In this document: piece after piece, positions 30,741 through 42,089 of the stretch | Layout of the letters: each line of letters begins with the position of its first letter | Numbering within the stretch: the stretch's first letter is position 1 | Assembly (NCBI RefSeq): GCF_905171765.1 | Contig: NC_053392.1 | Coordinates: forward strand, 445,250,837-445,314,836 | Source of the DNA: Bufo bufo | Lineage: Eukaryota; Chordata; Amphibia; Anura; Bufonidae | Length of the DNA: 64,000 nt | Direction: 5' to 3' | The notes under the pieces: generated by a model | What the model saw: the letters and a program-made list of their open reading frames with translations, nothing else | The model's database searches: none | What the model was told of the DNA's origin: nothing | Program-made: the position numbers and the translations under genes

Positions 30741-31710
30741 TACATTCTTGGGTTGACATTATACAATTTTATATGTGAAAAAACACCTGCTATGCATAGG
30801 TGACAGGGAATAAAATTGAATATATTATTCAGTAATTAATGCGCGCTACATCCTTTCATTCAATGCTTAAACTTTTAAAAGTTGTCAAACATTTACGCTT
30901 TAATAATTTCTCCCATATTTCAACTCTATCATTTTAAATTTGAAAAAATGAATCCTCCCTTGGATGTGGTCTCTCTTTCTCACGCTCCCTCTCTGGCCTG
31001 GAACCCTGATTCCCCGCCACTCGTGATCACCATGGTAGGTGCATAAAAGAACATCGAAAGTTGATAGAGCAGATATCAATTTGGATCGTGAACATCACGG
31101 GGACGTGCGACATGGTGGGGCAGTAAGTGTGCACACGCCTACACCAACTGACTGACAGGGGTCAGCCCCTGCAACTTCTGGGTCTCCAAATTGGGCACAT
31201 GGCCTGAGCTTGCCCTTTACCTCTTGGAGGTGCTGGCCTGCCCTGCAGCCAGTGTATTGTCTGAACGTGTGTTTAGCATGACTGGAGGGGGTTATCACAG
31301 GTTATATTTCCCAATGTTTTGGGGTGTACCCTAATTTTAAAAATAAAATTTAAAACCAAAAAGCAGTGTAGGCTACCTCCTCCTCCACCGCCACTTCCAC
31401 CTACACCGCCACATCCACCGCCTCCTCAACCTCCTACTCCATATGGACCTCGTCCTCCTAGATCAAGATTATTATTTTTTATTTTTACCTATTTTATGTT
31501 ATTTAAAGTCATTTCCCTATCCACATTTGTTTGCAGAGCACTTGCCATGCTCTTAACCACATTTTGATGCCATTTGCAGCCCTCTAGCCCTTTCCATGAC
31601 ATTTTTACAGCCATTTTAGTGCTCAAAAGTTCGGGTCCCGAACTCAAACTTTTTTATCAAGTTCGGCTGAACCCGTCGAACCCGAACATCCAGGTGTCCG
31701 CTCAACTCTA
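30741..31710 (+). mobile_element. hAT element 3 remnant and 3' terminus
   Basis: AT-rich sequence leads to a hAT transposase scrap (about 31080-31300). A CCACCGCC-rich 3' untranslated part and subterminal GTTCGGG palindromes follow. The element ends GTGTCCGCTCAACTCTA at 31710. What follows is LINE ORF2 sequence, so hAT 3 inserted into an L1-like copy. The second copy ends at 33760. Confidence 0.8.
31080..31300 (+). pseudogene. hAT 3 transposase scrap
   Basis: Relative to hAT 1, positions 31107-31300 align with about 4578-4755. They cover the block encoding MVEQYLCTPLHVLTDG and the dimerisation segment with WPELAFYALEVLACP. Here the frame is damaged and the sequence diverges after TGTTTAGCATGACTGGAGGG. 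Everything upstream of this block, including the BED finger and most of the catalytic core, is missing. The copy is duplicated at 33131-33351. Confidence 0.75.
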
Positions 31711-32028
31711 GTCTTAATCTATCTAACTGATTATCCAGCACTGCATTAAAATCTCCCAGGAGTATAAAAGGAGACAGGGGTAGCATTGACATTTTAGCCA
31801 TAACCTCATCCAATAGGGACCTGCAAAAGGGTGGAGGGTCATATAACCTGACTACAATTATAGGACTGCCCCAGATAAGACTGTACAAGAGAATATATCT
31901 TCCATGTGGATCAACCCATACTGTGTTCAGCTGTAGTGGCAGCGTCTTGCTGACTAGAATGGAGACTCCACGTGCATTATTCGTGTATGTCGCATAATGA
32001 GTCTGTCCCACCCAGGGATGCCGAAGAG
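31711..32028 (-). pseudogene. LINE endonuclease fragment, duplicated copy
   Basis: This is the left copy of the L1 endonuclease piece, matching 33761-34078. The minus-strand frame includes RGVSILVSKTL, HGRYILLYSL and FILLGDFNAVLDNQ. It is cut at 32028 by the duplication junction, where the Tc1 sequence begins again. Confidence 0.88.
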
Positions 32029-32283
32029 CTCGGGGACCAAAACGTTGACATTTTGGGTCCATGGCCTGGAAACTCCCCAGATCTTAATCCCATTGAGAAC
32101 TTGTGGTCAATCCTCAAGAGGCGGGTGGACAAACAAAAACCCACTAATTCTGACAAACTCCAAGAAGTGATTATGAAAGAATGGGTTGCTATCAGTCAGG
32201 AATTGGCCCAGAAGTTGATTGAGAGCATGCCCAGTCGAATTGCAGAGGTCCTGAAAAAGAAGGGCCAACACTGCAAATACTGA
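32029..32283 (+). pseudogene. DD35E transposase C-terminus, duplicated copy
   Basis: This repeats the last 85 codons of the transposase at 29975-30229, starting at the LGDQNVDILG segment and keeping NPIENLW. It is a product of the tandem duplication. It has no start or upstream catalytic residues. Confidence 0.9.
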
Positions 32284-33760
32284 CTCTTTGCATAAATGTC
32301 ATGTAATTGTCGATAAAAGCCTTTGAAAGGTATGAAGTGCGTGTAATTATATTTCACTACATCACAGAAACAACTGAAACAAAGATCTAAAAGCAGTTTA
32401 GCAGCAAATTTTGTGAAAACTAATATTTGTGTCATTCTCAAAACTTTTGGCCACGACTGTATAGTACCACTGCTATATCTAGTAGATCGGTAAAAAAATA
32501 TAAATAAATTGTCAGTTACATTTTCTGGTGAAATTAACAAATTTTTGGGTGTATAGTACCACTGCTATACCTAGTAGACCGGTTAAAAAAAATAATTATT
32601 GTCAATTACATTTTCAGGTGTAATTCACCAATTTTGGTGTGTATAGTACCACTGCTACACCTAGAAGACCGGTAAAAAAAAAATAAAAAAATTATCAGTT
32701 ACATTTTTGGGTGAAATTCACAAATTTTTGGGTGTAATATACCCCTCCTCTACCTAGTTGACAGCTTAATAAATTTCAATAATTTTTCTGTTACATTCTT
32801 GGGTTGACATTATACAATTTTATATGTGAAAAAACACCTGCTATGCATAGGTGACAGGGAATAAAATTGAATATATTATTCAGTAATTAATGTGCGCTAC
32901 ATCCTTTCATTCAATGCTTAAACTTTTAAAAGTTGTCAAACATTTACGCTTTAATAATTTCTCCCATATTTCAACTCTATAATTTTAAATTTGAAAAAAT
33001 GAATCCTCCCTTGGATGTGGTCTCTCTTTCTCACGCTCCCTCTCTGGCCTGGAACCCTGATTCCCCGCCACTCGTGATCACCATGGTAGGTGCATAAAAG
33101 AACATCGAAAGTTGATAGAGCAGATATCAATTTGGATCGTGAACATCACGGGGACGTGCGACATGGTGGGGCAGTAAGTGTGCACACGCCTACACGAACT
33201 GACTGACAGGGGTCAGCCCCTGCAACTTCTGGGTCTCCAAATTGGGCACATGGCCTGAGCTTGCCCTTTACCTCTTGGAGGTGCTGGCCTGCCCTGCAGC
33301 CAGTGTATTGTCTGAACGTGTGTTTAGCATGACTGGAGGGGGTTATCACAGGTTATATTTCCCAATGTTTTGGGGTGTACCCTAATTTTAAAAATAAAAT
33401 TTAAAACCAAAAAGCAGTGTAGGCTACCTCCTCCTCCACCGCCACTTCCACCTACACCGCCACATCCACCGCCTCCTCAACCTCCTACTCCATATGGACC
33501 TCGTCCTCCTAGATCAAGATTATTATTTTTTATTTTTACCTATTTTATGTTATTTAAAGTCATTTCCCTATCCACATTTGTTTGCAGAGCACTTGCCATG
33601 CTCTTAACCACATTTTGATGCCATTTGCAGCCCTCTAGCCCTTTCCATGACATTTTTACAGCCATTTTAGTGCTCAAAGTTCGGGTCCCGAACTCAAACT
33701 TTTTTATCAAGTTCGGCTGAACCCGTCGAACCCGAACATCCAGGTGTCCGCTCAACTCTA
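32029..33760 (+). mobile_element. Duplicated Tc1 tail, hAT array and hAT 3 terminus
   Basis: Second copy of 29975-31710: Tc1 3' end with TIR (to about 32458), hAT array (32460-32790), hAT scrap (33131-33351), 3' untranslated part and palindromic terminus ending CTCAACTCTA at 33760. Confidence 0.88.
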
Positions 33761-34193
33761 GTCTTAATCTATCTAACTGATTATCCAGCACTGCATTAAA
33801 ATCTCCCAGGAGTATAAAAGGAGACAGGGGTAGCATTGACATTTTAGCCATAACCTCATCCAATAGGGACCTGCAAAAGGGTGGAGGGTCATATAACCTG
33901 ACTACAATTATAGGACTGCCCCAGATAAGACTGTACAAGAGAATATATCTTCCATGTGGATCAACCCACACTGTGTTCAGCTGTAGTGGCAGCGTCTTGC
34001 TGACTAGAATGGAGACTCCACGTGCATTATTCGTGTATGTCGCATAATGAGTCTGTCCCACCCAGGGGTGCCGAAGAGATTGCACCTTGCGGTCTCTGAG
34101 AGGCGTTTCCTGTAAAATAATCAAATCAGGGGTTTGAGTCTTAAGGTAATTGAAGACCAAATATCTTTTGACTTTGCAATTTAGGCCCCTCAC
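33761..34193 (-). pseudogene. LINE ORF2 endonuclease N-terminus
   Basis: The frame starts near 34193 as MRGLNCKVKRYLVFNYL and continues PDLIILQETPLRDRK (catalytic Glu in QET). It goes on to RGVSILVSKTL, PHGRYILLY and LLGDFNAVLDN, where the Asp and Asn of GDFN are the core of the AP-endonuclease fold. About 145 residues remain before the hAT 3 terminus interrupts at 33760. The upstream start is uncertain because the usual first residues (SxNVRGL) are only partly present. Confidence 0.88.
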
Positions 34194-34446
34194 ATTTCAT
34201 GATATTATCTTAAATATCACAATAATAAGGACAAAATATATAGATCCTGCCATAGCTGCCTGCAGTGACATTCATACATCCATCCACACCAACTTTGAAC
34301 TAAAATAAAACCAACCAAATTCCCTCCCTGCCCACACATCCCCAACTTGTCTGAGCCTTGGATCCCGAACAAGAAAAATAAATAAAGAAGAGAAGTAAGG
34401 AGCCCTTGCAGCGTACTCAAGTTGTGTGTAGAAATGTGTTCCTGGG

Positions 34447-35208
34447 TGTAGTAGTGCAATAGACACTAACCTGAGACGGCTGACTCTCTGCATAGGCAGG
34501 TGATGGTAGGAAAATGTTCGTGACGCCAGTGCCAATTAAACGGTGGCACGCCGTTTGCTGATAGCAGGAATAAATGAGGAACACCGTGATGTTAAAACAG
34601 AACTCCAACTTTAGTAGTTTTAAATATAGAGACATTCACGGAAGCGCAGTTCCTTTGCATACAGTCGATTTTTCAATACGGTTGATGCAGGCAATACAGA
34701 TTGAGCAAGGTGACTACAGAGTGTTAAACACACAGGACTTGCAGTACAGGAGCTTGCACTCTATCTCTGACTGATCCTGGAACATAGCAAATCTTCTCCA
34801 AGGCCCAATACCTTAACTCTGGCGTAAATCCTTGGTTCTCTCTTTATAAAGTACCTCCTCTGTTATCTTGAGTACCTCTTGCTTTTCTGCGCTTTTGCCT
34901 CTGTCTCTCTCCCTCTTTCCTCAGACTCTAGAAACTTCTGAGCTCCAAACTAGACTGACTTTTGCTTCCCTGAGTGGGCCTTATATAAACTAGGGCTCTC
35001 TAGCTCCCTCTAGTGACTAGAAGCTGGAATGACACCCCTAGCAGGCCTGTACATGCAAGTTTCACAGTAACAGGGAAATACATAACATTACATTACATGA
35101 CAATTTATAAAGATGACATATACCAACTTCCCCATAAATAAGGGGGGACGACAGCACACCAAGTGACACCTTTTGTAGTGACGGGCATTACAGTCCCCGT
35201 ACACTACA
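34447..35208 (-). mobile_element. Candidate solo LTR between LINE ORFs
   Basis: The minus strand begins TGTAGTGTACGGGG and ends GCACTACTACA, with short inverted ends TGTAGT/ACTACA. It has a TATA-like TTTATATAAGG near 34985 and no coding content. These suit a retroviral-type LTR of about 760 bp. No 4-6 bp target duplication is visible at those ends. A competing reading uses the 9-bp repeat CTAACCTGA at 34466-34474 and 35211-35219 as the duplication, giving a different element. Identity is therefore tentative. Confidence 0.4.
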
Positions 35209-35619
35209 CCCTAACCTGACTCTAAGTCTGACGCCAGACCATCCACATGTAGCCACTACCAGCTCTAGGTGTGCATCCTCCACTCTCACTACTGAGAAAT
35301 GGTCCCTTTCAGAGGAAAGCAAAGAAAAGAGTGAAAACAAAACAATACCTCTTTTCTTATATTCTTCTCTCCCCCATCTTAAACTTGCTAGCAAGAAAAA
35401 TAAACACTAAATGTTGAACCTGTTGAAAAAGATCTCCAACTTCTCAATACTTATACCCTCCACTCCATTCCCCATCTTCCCCCACTATAATATCAGTAGC
35501 CGTGTGGCATATAGCTCTACCTAGAGGAAAGAGAGGAGAAGACATTAGGTGAGGTCAAAAATAATGTAGATAGAACAGTAAATTCACTACCTCCTCCCTT
35601 GTGGGTGATGAGTGTCTAA

Positions 35620-36358
35620 CTAGTCTGACGCTTCCTCCAGTGTTTGGAAGTGAGTTCCCCCATCCACTCGCAGCCTTGTTGGGTAGAGCATCGCATTTTG
35701 TATACCCAGCTCCCTCAGTTTAGCCTGGACTTGTGCAAACTGTCTCCTCCTCTTCTGCACTCCAGTAGTGAAGTTAGGATAGAACGATATCTTAGTATTT
35801 TCGTAGGAAATAACCCCTTTTTGTCTGGATGCCATCAGGATGACATCTCTGTAGTTTAATATCCTCATTATAAATAGTCTCAGAGGAGAGCCCCAAGACA
35901 GGGGTCTAGTTGGGATTCAGTGAGCCCTTTTGATCATGAAACATTGAGAAAGGTGTAGCGGGGATAGGACCAATTTTATCACACTCTCAGAGAAGACCTC
36001 TGGTTCTGTGCCTTCAGCCCTTTCCGGGAGGCCAAGGATGCATATATTGTTCCTCCTATTTCAGTTTTCGGCATCTTCTGCTTTGGCTTGAAGAGTCTTG
36101 GCTTGCCGAAGGAGTAAGTTAGTCAGCTCAGAGATACCACGCGCTGCATCCTTTACTTCACTGACTCTATGCTCCACCTCCGCAGTGCGGGTCCGCATTT
36201 CTCAATATCATGACGCGGGAAATTAATATCACTAAGTAGTCTATTTTTGCTCATAAGTCAGCCTGGCAAGCCACTATAGCCGACATAATTCTGTCAGTTT
36301 GTGGCATGTTGGCAAACTGAGCTGCAGAGGTGTCTTCTTCAGTCTGGCTCATATTATC
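35620..36358 (-). pseudogene. L1-like ORF1, degenerate
   Basis: The minus strand from 36358 reads MSQTEEDTSAAQFANMPQ and then coiled-coil-like sequence (VEHRVSEVKDAARGISEL, LQAKAEDAENRNRRNN). The RNA-recognition motif follows with ICILGLPERAEG. An intact C-terminal domain is at 35620-35868: NYRDVILMASRQKG, ISFYPNFTTGVQKRR and LYPTRLRVDGG. These are the standard features of L1 ORF1 proteins in order. Stops and frameshifts lie between the blocks. It is a dead relative of the ORF1 at 8937-9845. Confidence 0.82.
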
Positions 36359-37145
36359 CATAAAGACTTTGCCTGGGGTATGAGGGGGCACTGAAGCAGA
36401 CTTTCGCCCAATATACAATTAAACAGTCAGAATAAAAGCGAAAATCTTGTTTGCCTCTGGGCCGAGACATAGTCCTTATATCAAGTCCATAGCAGTGAGA
36501 GTCTTTGATACTGTATGTATAAGCCTCAGCCAGAGCACAAAGTCCATCACCAGGATGTAAGATCTCAGTACACATATAATAAAGCAGCCTCAACACCTCC
36601 CCTTAAATCAACCAAGAGCTAATGACTATCTTCAGAAAATATGTGGCCACTGGTGCACAACAGTTATAGGGGAACACCAGGGTTTCAATGCTTTCCCTCC
36701 GGTACAGAGATTAAATAAGCCAAAGGAGGTTTAAACAGTCACTCCTTTCTAGAAGGCCTCCAGGCATTTGTGGGGCCTCGTGGCTGCACTGAGAAAATGG
36801 CCACTTTCATGCCCCTCTGTAATGTCTGCACCTCTGCAGCCCCTCACAGTTCCCCTCACAGTACCCCTTCATCCCCCGGGAGGGGAAGCAGCTTGATGTA
36901 CATATAGGAGATATCTACTTGAGGGCTCAAAGGTCTCCATGGTATCTTAGCGGGCTCCGACAGTCACTGGGTTGCATGGGGAATGTTTTCCTCTCTTCGA
37001 AAGAGAGGCCAAATTACTTTATTACCAAGAAACAATGTGTATGCAGTTTGCCGCAACTTTTGGCAAGCAGATGCCTGCCGCTAGCGTGTCTGAAAAAGGC
37101 CCCTCTCTGACCCCCGCAGAGTCACCCACATCCCACCGCCACAAG
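36359..37145. other. Probable LINE 5' region
   Basis: About 790 bp with no convincing gene. The minus strand would be the 5' untranslated region of LINE copy 3. The right edge meets an old Tc1 copy near 37150. Confidence 0.35.
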
Positions 37146-37171
37146 CAGTAAAAGCCATAGAAGCAGCAGCT

Positions 37172-38662
37172 GTGGAACATGATGGAACAGTTTTTCACAT
37201 GCTGTGCCAGGTTAAGTCAAATCAGCATGTGCAGACCTCATGCCTCAACGCCCGCCAAGGAGGCAATAAGCATGTGACATTGCTGAGGTGTTATGGATCC
37301 TTAGGTTGCTTTGATAGCGGACTTCAGCTCGTCTGCATTGTTGGGTTTGGTGTTTATTATCTTTCTCTTGATAATACCTCATAGATTCTCTATGGGGTTT
37401 AGGTCAGGCGAGTTTTCTCACCAATTAAGTACAGTGATACTGTGGTTATTAAACCAAGGATTGGTACTTTTGATAGTATGGGCAGGTGCCAAGCCCTGCT
37501 ATTAAAAGAAATCACACTCTCTATAAAAAGCTTGTCATTAGAGGGAAGCATGAACTGCTCTAAAATTTCCTGGTACTGTAGATCGCTGTGCTGACTTTGT
37601 ACTTAAAGGGGTTATCCCACCTTCTCTTTTCCATGCCGTGGCTGCTCTTTCATGTTCGCTAAACTGCTCAGTCAGGGGGCGTTTAGATTTCTTATGACTG
37701 ACAGCAGGTTCAGCGGTCTGCTGATCTACAGACTCCGCTTACTTGCCTGGCGCGCGCGCTCCCGTGTGAGCAGGAAATCATTCACGCAGGAGAACTAACA
37801 AGCGCGCATGCGCAGAAAGTTCTATTTTAAAAAAAAAGGAAGAACGACAGGAATCCAACGCGCATGCACGAAAATGCGCAAGCCCGAGAGTCAGGTCAGG
37901 CTGCGTAGAAAAAAAAGAAGAGGATAGTGCGCAAGCGCGGCCAATGCTCCGATGTCGCTGGGGTGGCCGTAACCAATAACAACCGGCTGTAAACAATTAA
38001 AAAAGAATGTCAAATATATAAGAAGGGAGGATGAATCGGTAATCACTTATATTGGGTAAGTTGATACTTGTGTCAAAAACTACACAATTAAGCAGACATC
38101 AAAAGATGGGATAACCCCTTTATTATAACACAGTGGACCAATACCAGCAGATGACATGGATCCCCAATCCATCACTGACTAAGTAAACTTTACACTGGAC
38201 CTCAAGCAACTTGGATTGTGTTCCTCTGCACTTTTCTCCACACTCTGGGTCCTTGATTTCCAAATGAAATGCAAAATTTACTTTCATACTAAAATAGGAC
38301 TTTGACAGTCCAATCCTTTTTCTCCTTAGCCTACTGTAGGTAAGATGTTTCTGATGTTTTCTCTGGGTCATGAGTGGCTTGACACAAAGAATGTGACAGT
38401 TGTAGCCCATGTCCTGGATACGCCTGTATGTGAGGGCTCTTGAGGCACTGACACCAGCCTCAGTCCACTCCTTGTGAATCTCAAATTCTCAAATTCCTGA
38501 GTTCTTGAATGACCTTTTCTTGACAATCATTTCAAGGCTACCATTATCCCTGTTGCTTGTGCACCTTTTTCTACCTCACTTTTTACTTCCTCTACTTTCC
38601 ATTAATATGCTTGGATACAGCATTCCAACTTGACGACTGTCAAAGTCAGCAGTCTTCCCCAT
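37172..38662 (-). pseudogene. Tc1-like transposase, highly degenerate
   Basis: The start at 38662 reads MGKTADFDSRQVGMLYP and soon hits a stop after ESRGSKK. Scattered homology continues through the DNA-binding region. In the C-terminal half the SPDLNPIEN block can still be traced from GCCTGACCTAAACCCCATAG on the minus strand, followed by NNADELKSAIK-like coding. Multiple stops and frameshifts are present. It is the oldest-looking Tc1 copy in the window. A MITE occupies 37606-38120. Confidence 0.72.
37606..38120. mobile_element. MITE, 515 bp, TA target
   Basis: Termini AAGGGGTTATCCCA and TGGGATAACCCCTT are complementary over 14 bp and flanked by TA (37604-37605 and 38121-38122). It lies inside a Tc1 gene whose halves fit together across it. 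The body is non-coding and rich in GCGC motifs (GCGCGCATGCGC). A Tc1/mariner-related MITE is the simplest reading. Confidence 0.8.
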
Positions 38663-38900
38663 GGTTGTGTAACCTACTGAACGAGACTGAGGGACCATTT
38701 AAGGCTCAGGAAACCTTTGCAGGTGTTTTGTGTTTATCAGCTGATTAGAGTGTGACACCATGAATCTACAATATTGAACTTTTTCGCACCCACTTTTTGG
38801 GTTTTCATTAGCTTTACGCCATAATCATCAACATTAAAAGAAATGAATGCTTGAAATAGATCACTCTGTGAACAAGCCACTTTTTTTTCTGACAATTAAC

Positions 38901-40132
38901 ACTTTTGCATGCATTCTTCCTCCATTAAGGCCTACTTTTGCTTGGTCCCAACAAAACACCCTTCCTTTTGATAAATAGCACTCATGTGTGTTATATGGGC
39001 AGGCATTCTGACCACGTCAAGACATAATTTTTGGATGCTCGGTCTCCTAACATTTCACTTAATTCCATAACACCGTGTGTGTTTAAACACCATCTGCTCC
39101 CGATAAGGCACAATTTTTGGAAGCTTTGCAAAAATAGAATGTGTTTTTAAAGATGCTGTTCATTAACACTGTCAGACATGTGTTTATCCATAGCTATGGA
39201 TGTCAGTGTCACTCTGATTTGCTATTGGTGTCATTGCATTCAAGAGCTTAGGGAGAGGGGGAAAGAAGCAAAAGTTCATAAAAAACTAACGAAAAAAGAT
39301 AACACCATTGTCTAAAAATTAAGAGTCCTAGGAGACTAAAGGGTGTTATATACCAATTTTAAGGGTAATTTGAGCCACTGTGCTCTGGTAGAACTGATTT
39401 GGGTCTGAACCAAATTTTTTTCAAAAATTTTGCAAACTGGAACCTAACCTCAATAGGTTCTCTCATCTCTAGCTTATTTGTTATCTTACCCATATTTAGC
39501 TTATACTGGAGGGTTTCTACATTTTAGAAACCTTATTTAATTGAAATACCAAGCTTTATAAAGATTTTGTTTTAATCATGTTTCTTTTTTAATTATATCA
39601 TACATATTTAGGCTTGTACATAAAAGGCCTAAAACGAAGGAATATTTCACTTAGACAACGGATAGTGTAATTATTAAGCTAAGGATAAGGTCACTTCCTG
39701 TGTTGTAGGATGCAGCGGTGGGCTACAAATAACTCTGAAAGTGGGAAGTGAAGTGTGATCACAGATTTCTAAAGTATTATGAACTGGTCAGGAAGCATAG
39801 TTTCAAGAAAATTAGTTGGCAGCCTATTTACCTTCCTTTCTTGTAAATTCTGCCATCACTCTTTTGATCTTCAGATTTTTCTTACACTGACTTTTTTTGT
39901 GTGTGCGTGTGAGAAATACATTGCTGCAAAATCCCTGCTCTATTGATTCATACATACTGCAGACTCTGCTCTACTCTTTTATCTATAACAAAATCGAGTT
40001 CCATTCTGTAGCCTCTGGAATAATAAATATATTAATATGTTTACCTATGTAATATGATAAGGTCATAAACCTAGGTACCTCCAAAGCTGTTTGGTTTATT
40101 TAAAATAAGAATTTTATTGTCTAGAAATCAGT
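38901..40132. other. No recognisable feature
   Basis: About 1.2 kb of AT-rich sequence without a gene, clear repeat or terminus that I can identify. Confidence 0.5.
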
Positions 40133-40283
40133 GATAGCTAAACTCCGGAACGCCAGCTGTGGTGAAACTACGACTCCAAGCATGCTCCATTCATTTCTAT
40201 GGAGTTCTGAGAACAGCCAATGAAGCATACATCTTGCGAGATGTAGTTTTACCACAGCTGGAGTGCTGGAGATTAGCCATCAG
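40133..40283. mobile_element. Palindromic MITE, about 150 bp
   Basis: The left end GATAGCTAAACTCCGGAACG and right end GGAGATTAGCCATC are inverted versions of each other. The inner arms share CCAGCTGTGGT and the CATGCTCCATTCATTTCTAT core lies between. Arms are about 45 bp with some mismatches. It is a small foldback element with no coding capacity. Confidence 0.75.
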
Positions 40284-40494
40284 AGGTCTAGATCCTATCT
40301 GCACATGCAGTATTTTTCTTGATTTGGCTGCAATGCCTCCTCAAATCATAATAAGTCCACACCTGTACTAAATGTGTGGAGCCCATATAATTATTATTAT
40401 TTTTTTTATAGCTATTGAGGTTTCTTTTTGATTCATGTTTGTACAAACAGTGATATACAATAAACCATAGTAACAGTAGCAGTTTGTAAGGCTT
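40284..40494. other. No recognisable feature
   Basis: AT-rich stretch containing an ATT/T-rich tract near 40390-40420. Nothing identified. Confidence 0.4.
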
Positions 40495-40890
40495 AAAATA
40501 GACATATGTCCAGCCAATTCACCCTGTTATCCTGCAAAGTGTATCCAAGGGATGGCAACAATCCCTCATGAGGGAGAAGCCAATGTTCCCCATTTTAGGG
40601 GACACAATTCCTGTGTGACTCTTATCAGGCAATCAGAATATCTCCTTGGATCAACAGCCCTTCTTCAGAATTCTAGTTACTATAATCTGTAATATTACAC
40701 TGCAGAAATGCATCCATCCTCTGACAGAGAGTTCCCTAATCTCACAGTTTTTACAGTAAAGAATCCCCTTCTATGTTGATGTAGAAACCATTTTTATTCT
40801 AGACCTAGAGGATGTCCCCTTGTCATGGTCACAGTACTGTGTATAAACAGATAACGAGAGAGATCTCTGTTCAATCCCAGTTAAAGAGAC
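40495..40890 (-). mobile_element. Old CR1-like LINE 3' tail
   Basis: Homologous to 52025-52420. Shared blocks include CTGTTATCCTGCAA, the GATCAACAGCCC/GATCAACGACCC segment, GTAATATTACACTGCAGAAAT and AGAGGATGTCCCCTTGTCA. Divergence is higher than in the later copies. It contains only 3' untranslated LINE sequence. Confidence 0.8.
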
Positions 40891-41142
40891 CATGTCACTA
40901 TGAAAATACAGTGCAATCTATAGGCAAGATGCCATAGAGAAGGAGAAGATAAGCAGATTAATATCAATTTTGATTAGAAAAGATTCAGCAAAATTTGAAA
41001 TTTACTTATTTACATTACTGCTGTTTCTAAGCTCAGTAGCCATGCTCTTATCAGTGATTAACACTCTTCCTTGTAAATATTGTAAGGGATCTCCCTCTCA
41101 GAGGGTCGCAATCATAGACTTCTCTTCTGACAACAGGGTTCA
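40891..41142. other. No recognisable feature
   Basis: Non-coding sequence between the LINE tail and the foldback. Nothing identified. Confidence 0.4.
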
Positions 41143-41456
41143 AGTCCAAAAGGTGCTTTATTTCGGCACTTCAGTAGCATCACACACATAAACATCGAAA
41201 GTAAACACCTGCCCGTCTGGGCTCTACCTCACCTATAGAGTGCCGTTCACACGGGATTAGATCTGGCTTCCTCAGCCATATATGGTTCAGCAGCCTCTAG
41301 GCTGAGAAAGCCGGATCTAATCCCGTGTAAACGGCGCTCTATAGGTGAGGTAGAGGCAACACGCGTTATATGTAGAGCCCAGAAGGGCAGGTGTTTACTT
41401 TCAATGTTTATGTGTGTGATGGTGCTGAAGTGCCGAAATATAGCACCTTTTGGACT
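41143..41456. repeat. 314-bp foldback element
   Basis: Left arm AGTCCAAAAGGTGCT at 41143 is matched by AGCACCTTTTGGACT ending at 41456. The arms also share CACACACATAAACAT, GTAAACACCTGCCC, CTCACCTATAGAG and CGGGATTAGATC, meeting near 41290. The right arm has an extra stretch of about 20 bp including ATAACGCGTGTTG. No terminal duplication is evident. Confidence 0.85.
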
Positions 41457-41688
41457 ATATGGTCCAGCACCCTTGGGGGGAGATGGCCCAGAAGTCCTCC
41501 CAACTCTGACCATGTGACCCTATTTCCGTAGGGATCGCTGGGCCCCCCAAACCTCAGGCTTTACAAAGCCTCGTAGCCCCTCATCCCTCTTGGCTGAGAC
41601 CTCCCCTCTCTCTCAGGCTTTCTCAGCCTTTCTCCCTCTCCACATGTAGTGGAAGGGTGTGGACTGATAGATCCCACTACCAAACCTA

Positions 41689-41696
41689 TCCCCCAG
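41689..41696. repeat. hAT 4 target duplication, left
   Basis: TCCCCCAG, repeated exactly at 47361-47368. Eight bases is the hAT standard. Confidence 0.93.
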
Positions 41697-42089
41697 TAGA
41701 GATGTCCAGAACTATTCGCCGGCGAACATCGCTTGTTCGCGTTCGCCGCGGCGAGCGAACATATGCGATGTTCGGTCCGCCCCATATACTTCATTATTGA
41801 GCAAACTTTGACCCTGTACCTCACAGTCAGCAGACACATTCCAGCCAATCAGCATACCCTTCCTCCCATACCCTCCCACCTCCTATCAAAAAGCAAGGAC
41901 AGCATCTATCTTAGATTCATTCTGAAGCTGCAGTGTTAGTTAGAGCAGGCAGAGTGCTGCTGCTGCTGAATTAATAGGGAAATCGTTAGCTAGGCCAGTG
42001 TTCTGTGTCCACTCCAGTCCTCAAAGACTCATCTCCCAAAAAGCCCATTTTAGGGATGGTACATCAGTCTGATTTTATATATTTTTTTC

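Larger units (their letters stand above)
29975..34078. repeat. Recent 2.05-kb tandem duplication
   Basis: Copy 1 is 29975-32028 and copy 2 is 32029-34078. The unit runs from inside the DD35E transposase (GCTCGGGGACC) through hAT array and hAT 3' end into the L1 endonuclease (GCCGAAGAG). The junction at 32028 fuses these two with no inserted bases. I counted about ten differences over 2.05 kb, so the event is recent compared with the decay of the elements it spans. Confidence 0.92.
31711..37145 (-). mobile_element. L1-like LINE copy 3, 5' half
   Basis: After removing the duplication and the nested LTR candidate, the minus strand reads 5' region (36360-37145), ORF1 (35620-36358), spacer, and the ORF2 endonuclease (33761-34193, with its duplicate 31711-32028). 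hAT element 3 interrupts ORF2. The rest of ORF2 is not next to it. The order and long spacer resemble the LINE at 7433-10044. Confidence 0.78.
37150..38900 (-). mobile_element. Old Tc1-like element split by a MITE
   Basis: A minus-strand Tc1 copy. The N-terminal half of the gene is at 38123-38662 and the C-terminal half at 37172-37600, with a 515-bp MITE between them. The leader runs to about 38900 with CTTGAAATAGATCACTCTGTG. Inverted repeats at the two ends are not recognisable. Confidence 0.75.

Noticed and set aside
37604..38122. TTAA target duplication for the 515-bp MITE
   Set aside because: TTAA would have to include bases of the inverted repeat on the left and is TTAT-like on the right; TA fits both sides.
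41330..41380. Possible further hammerhead from AACACGCGTTA in the foldback
   Set aside because: There is an ACGCGT motif but no CTGANGA box or GAAA at the required positions on either strand.
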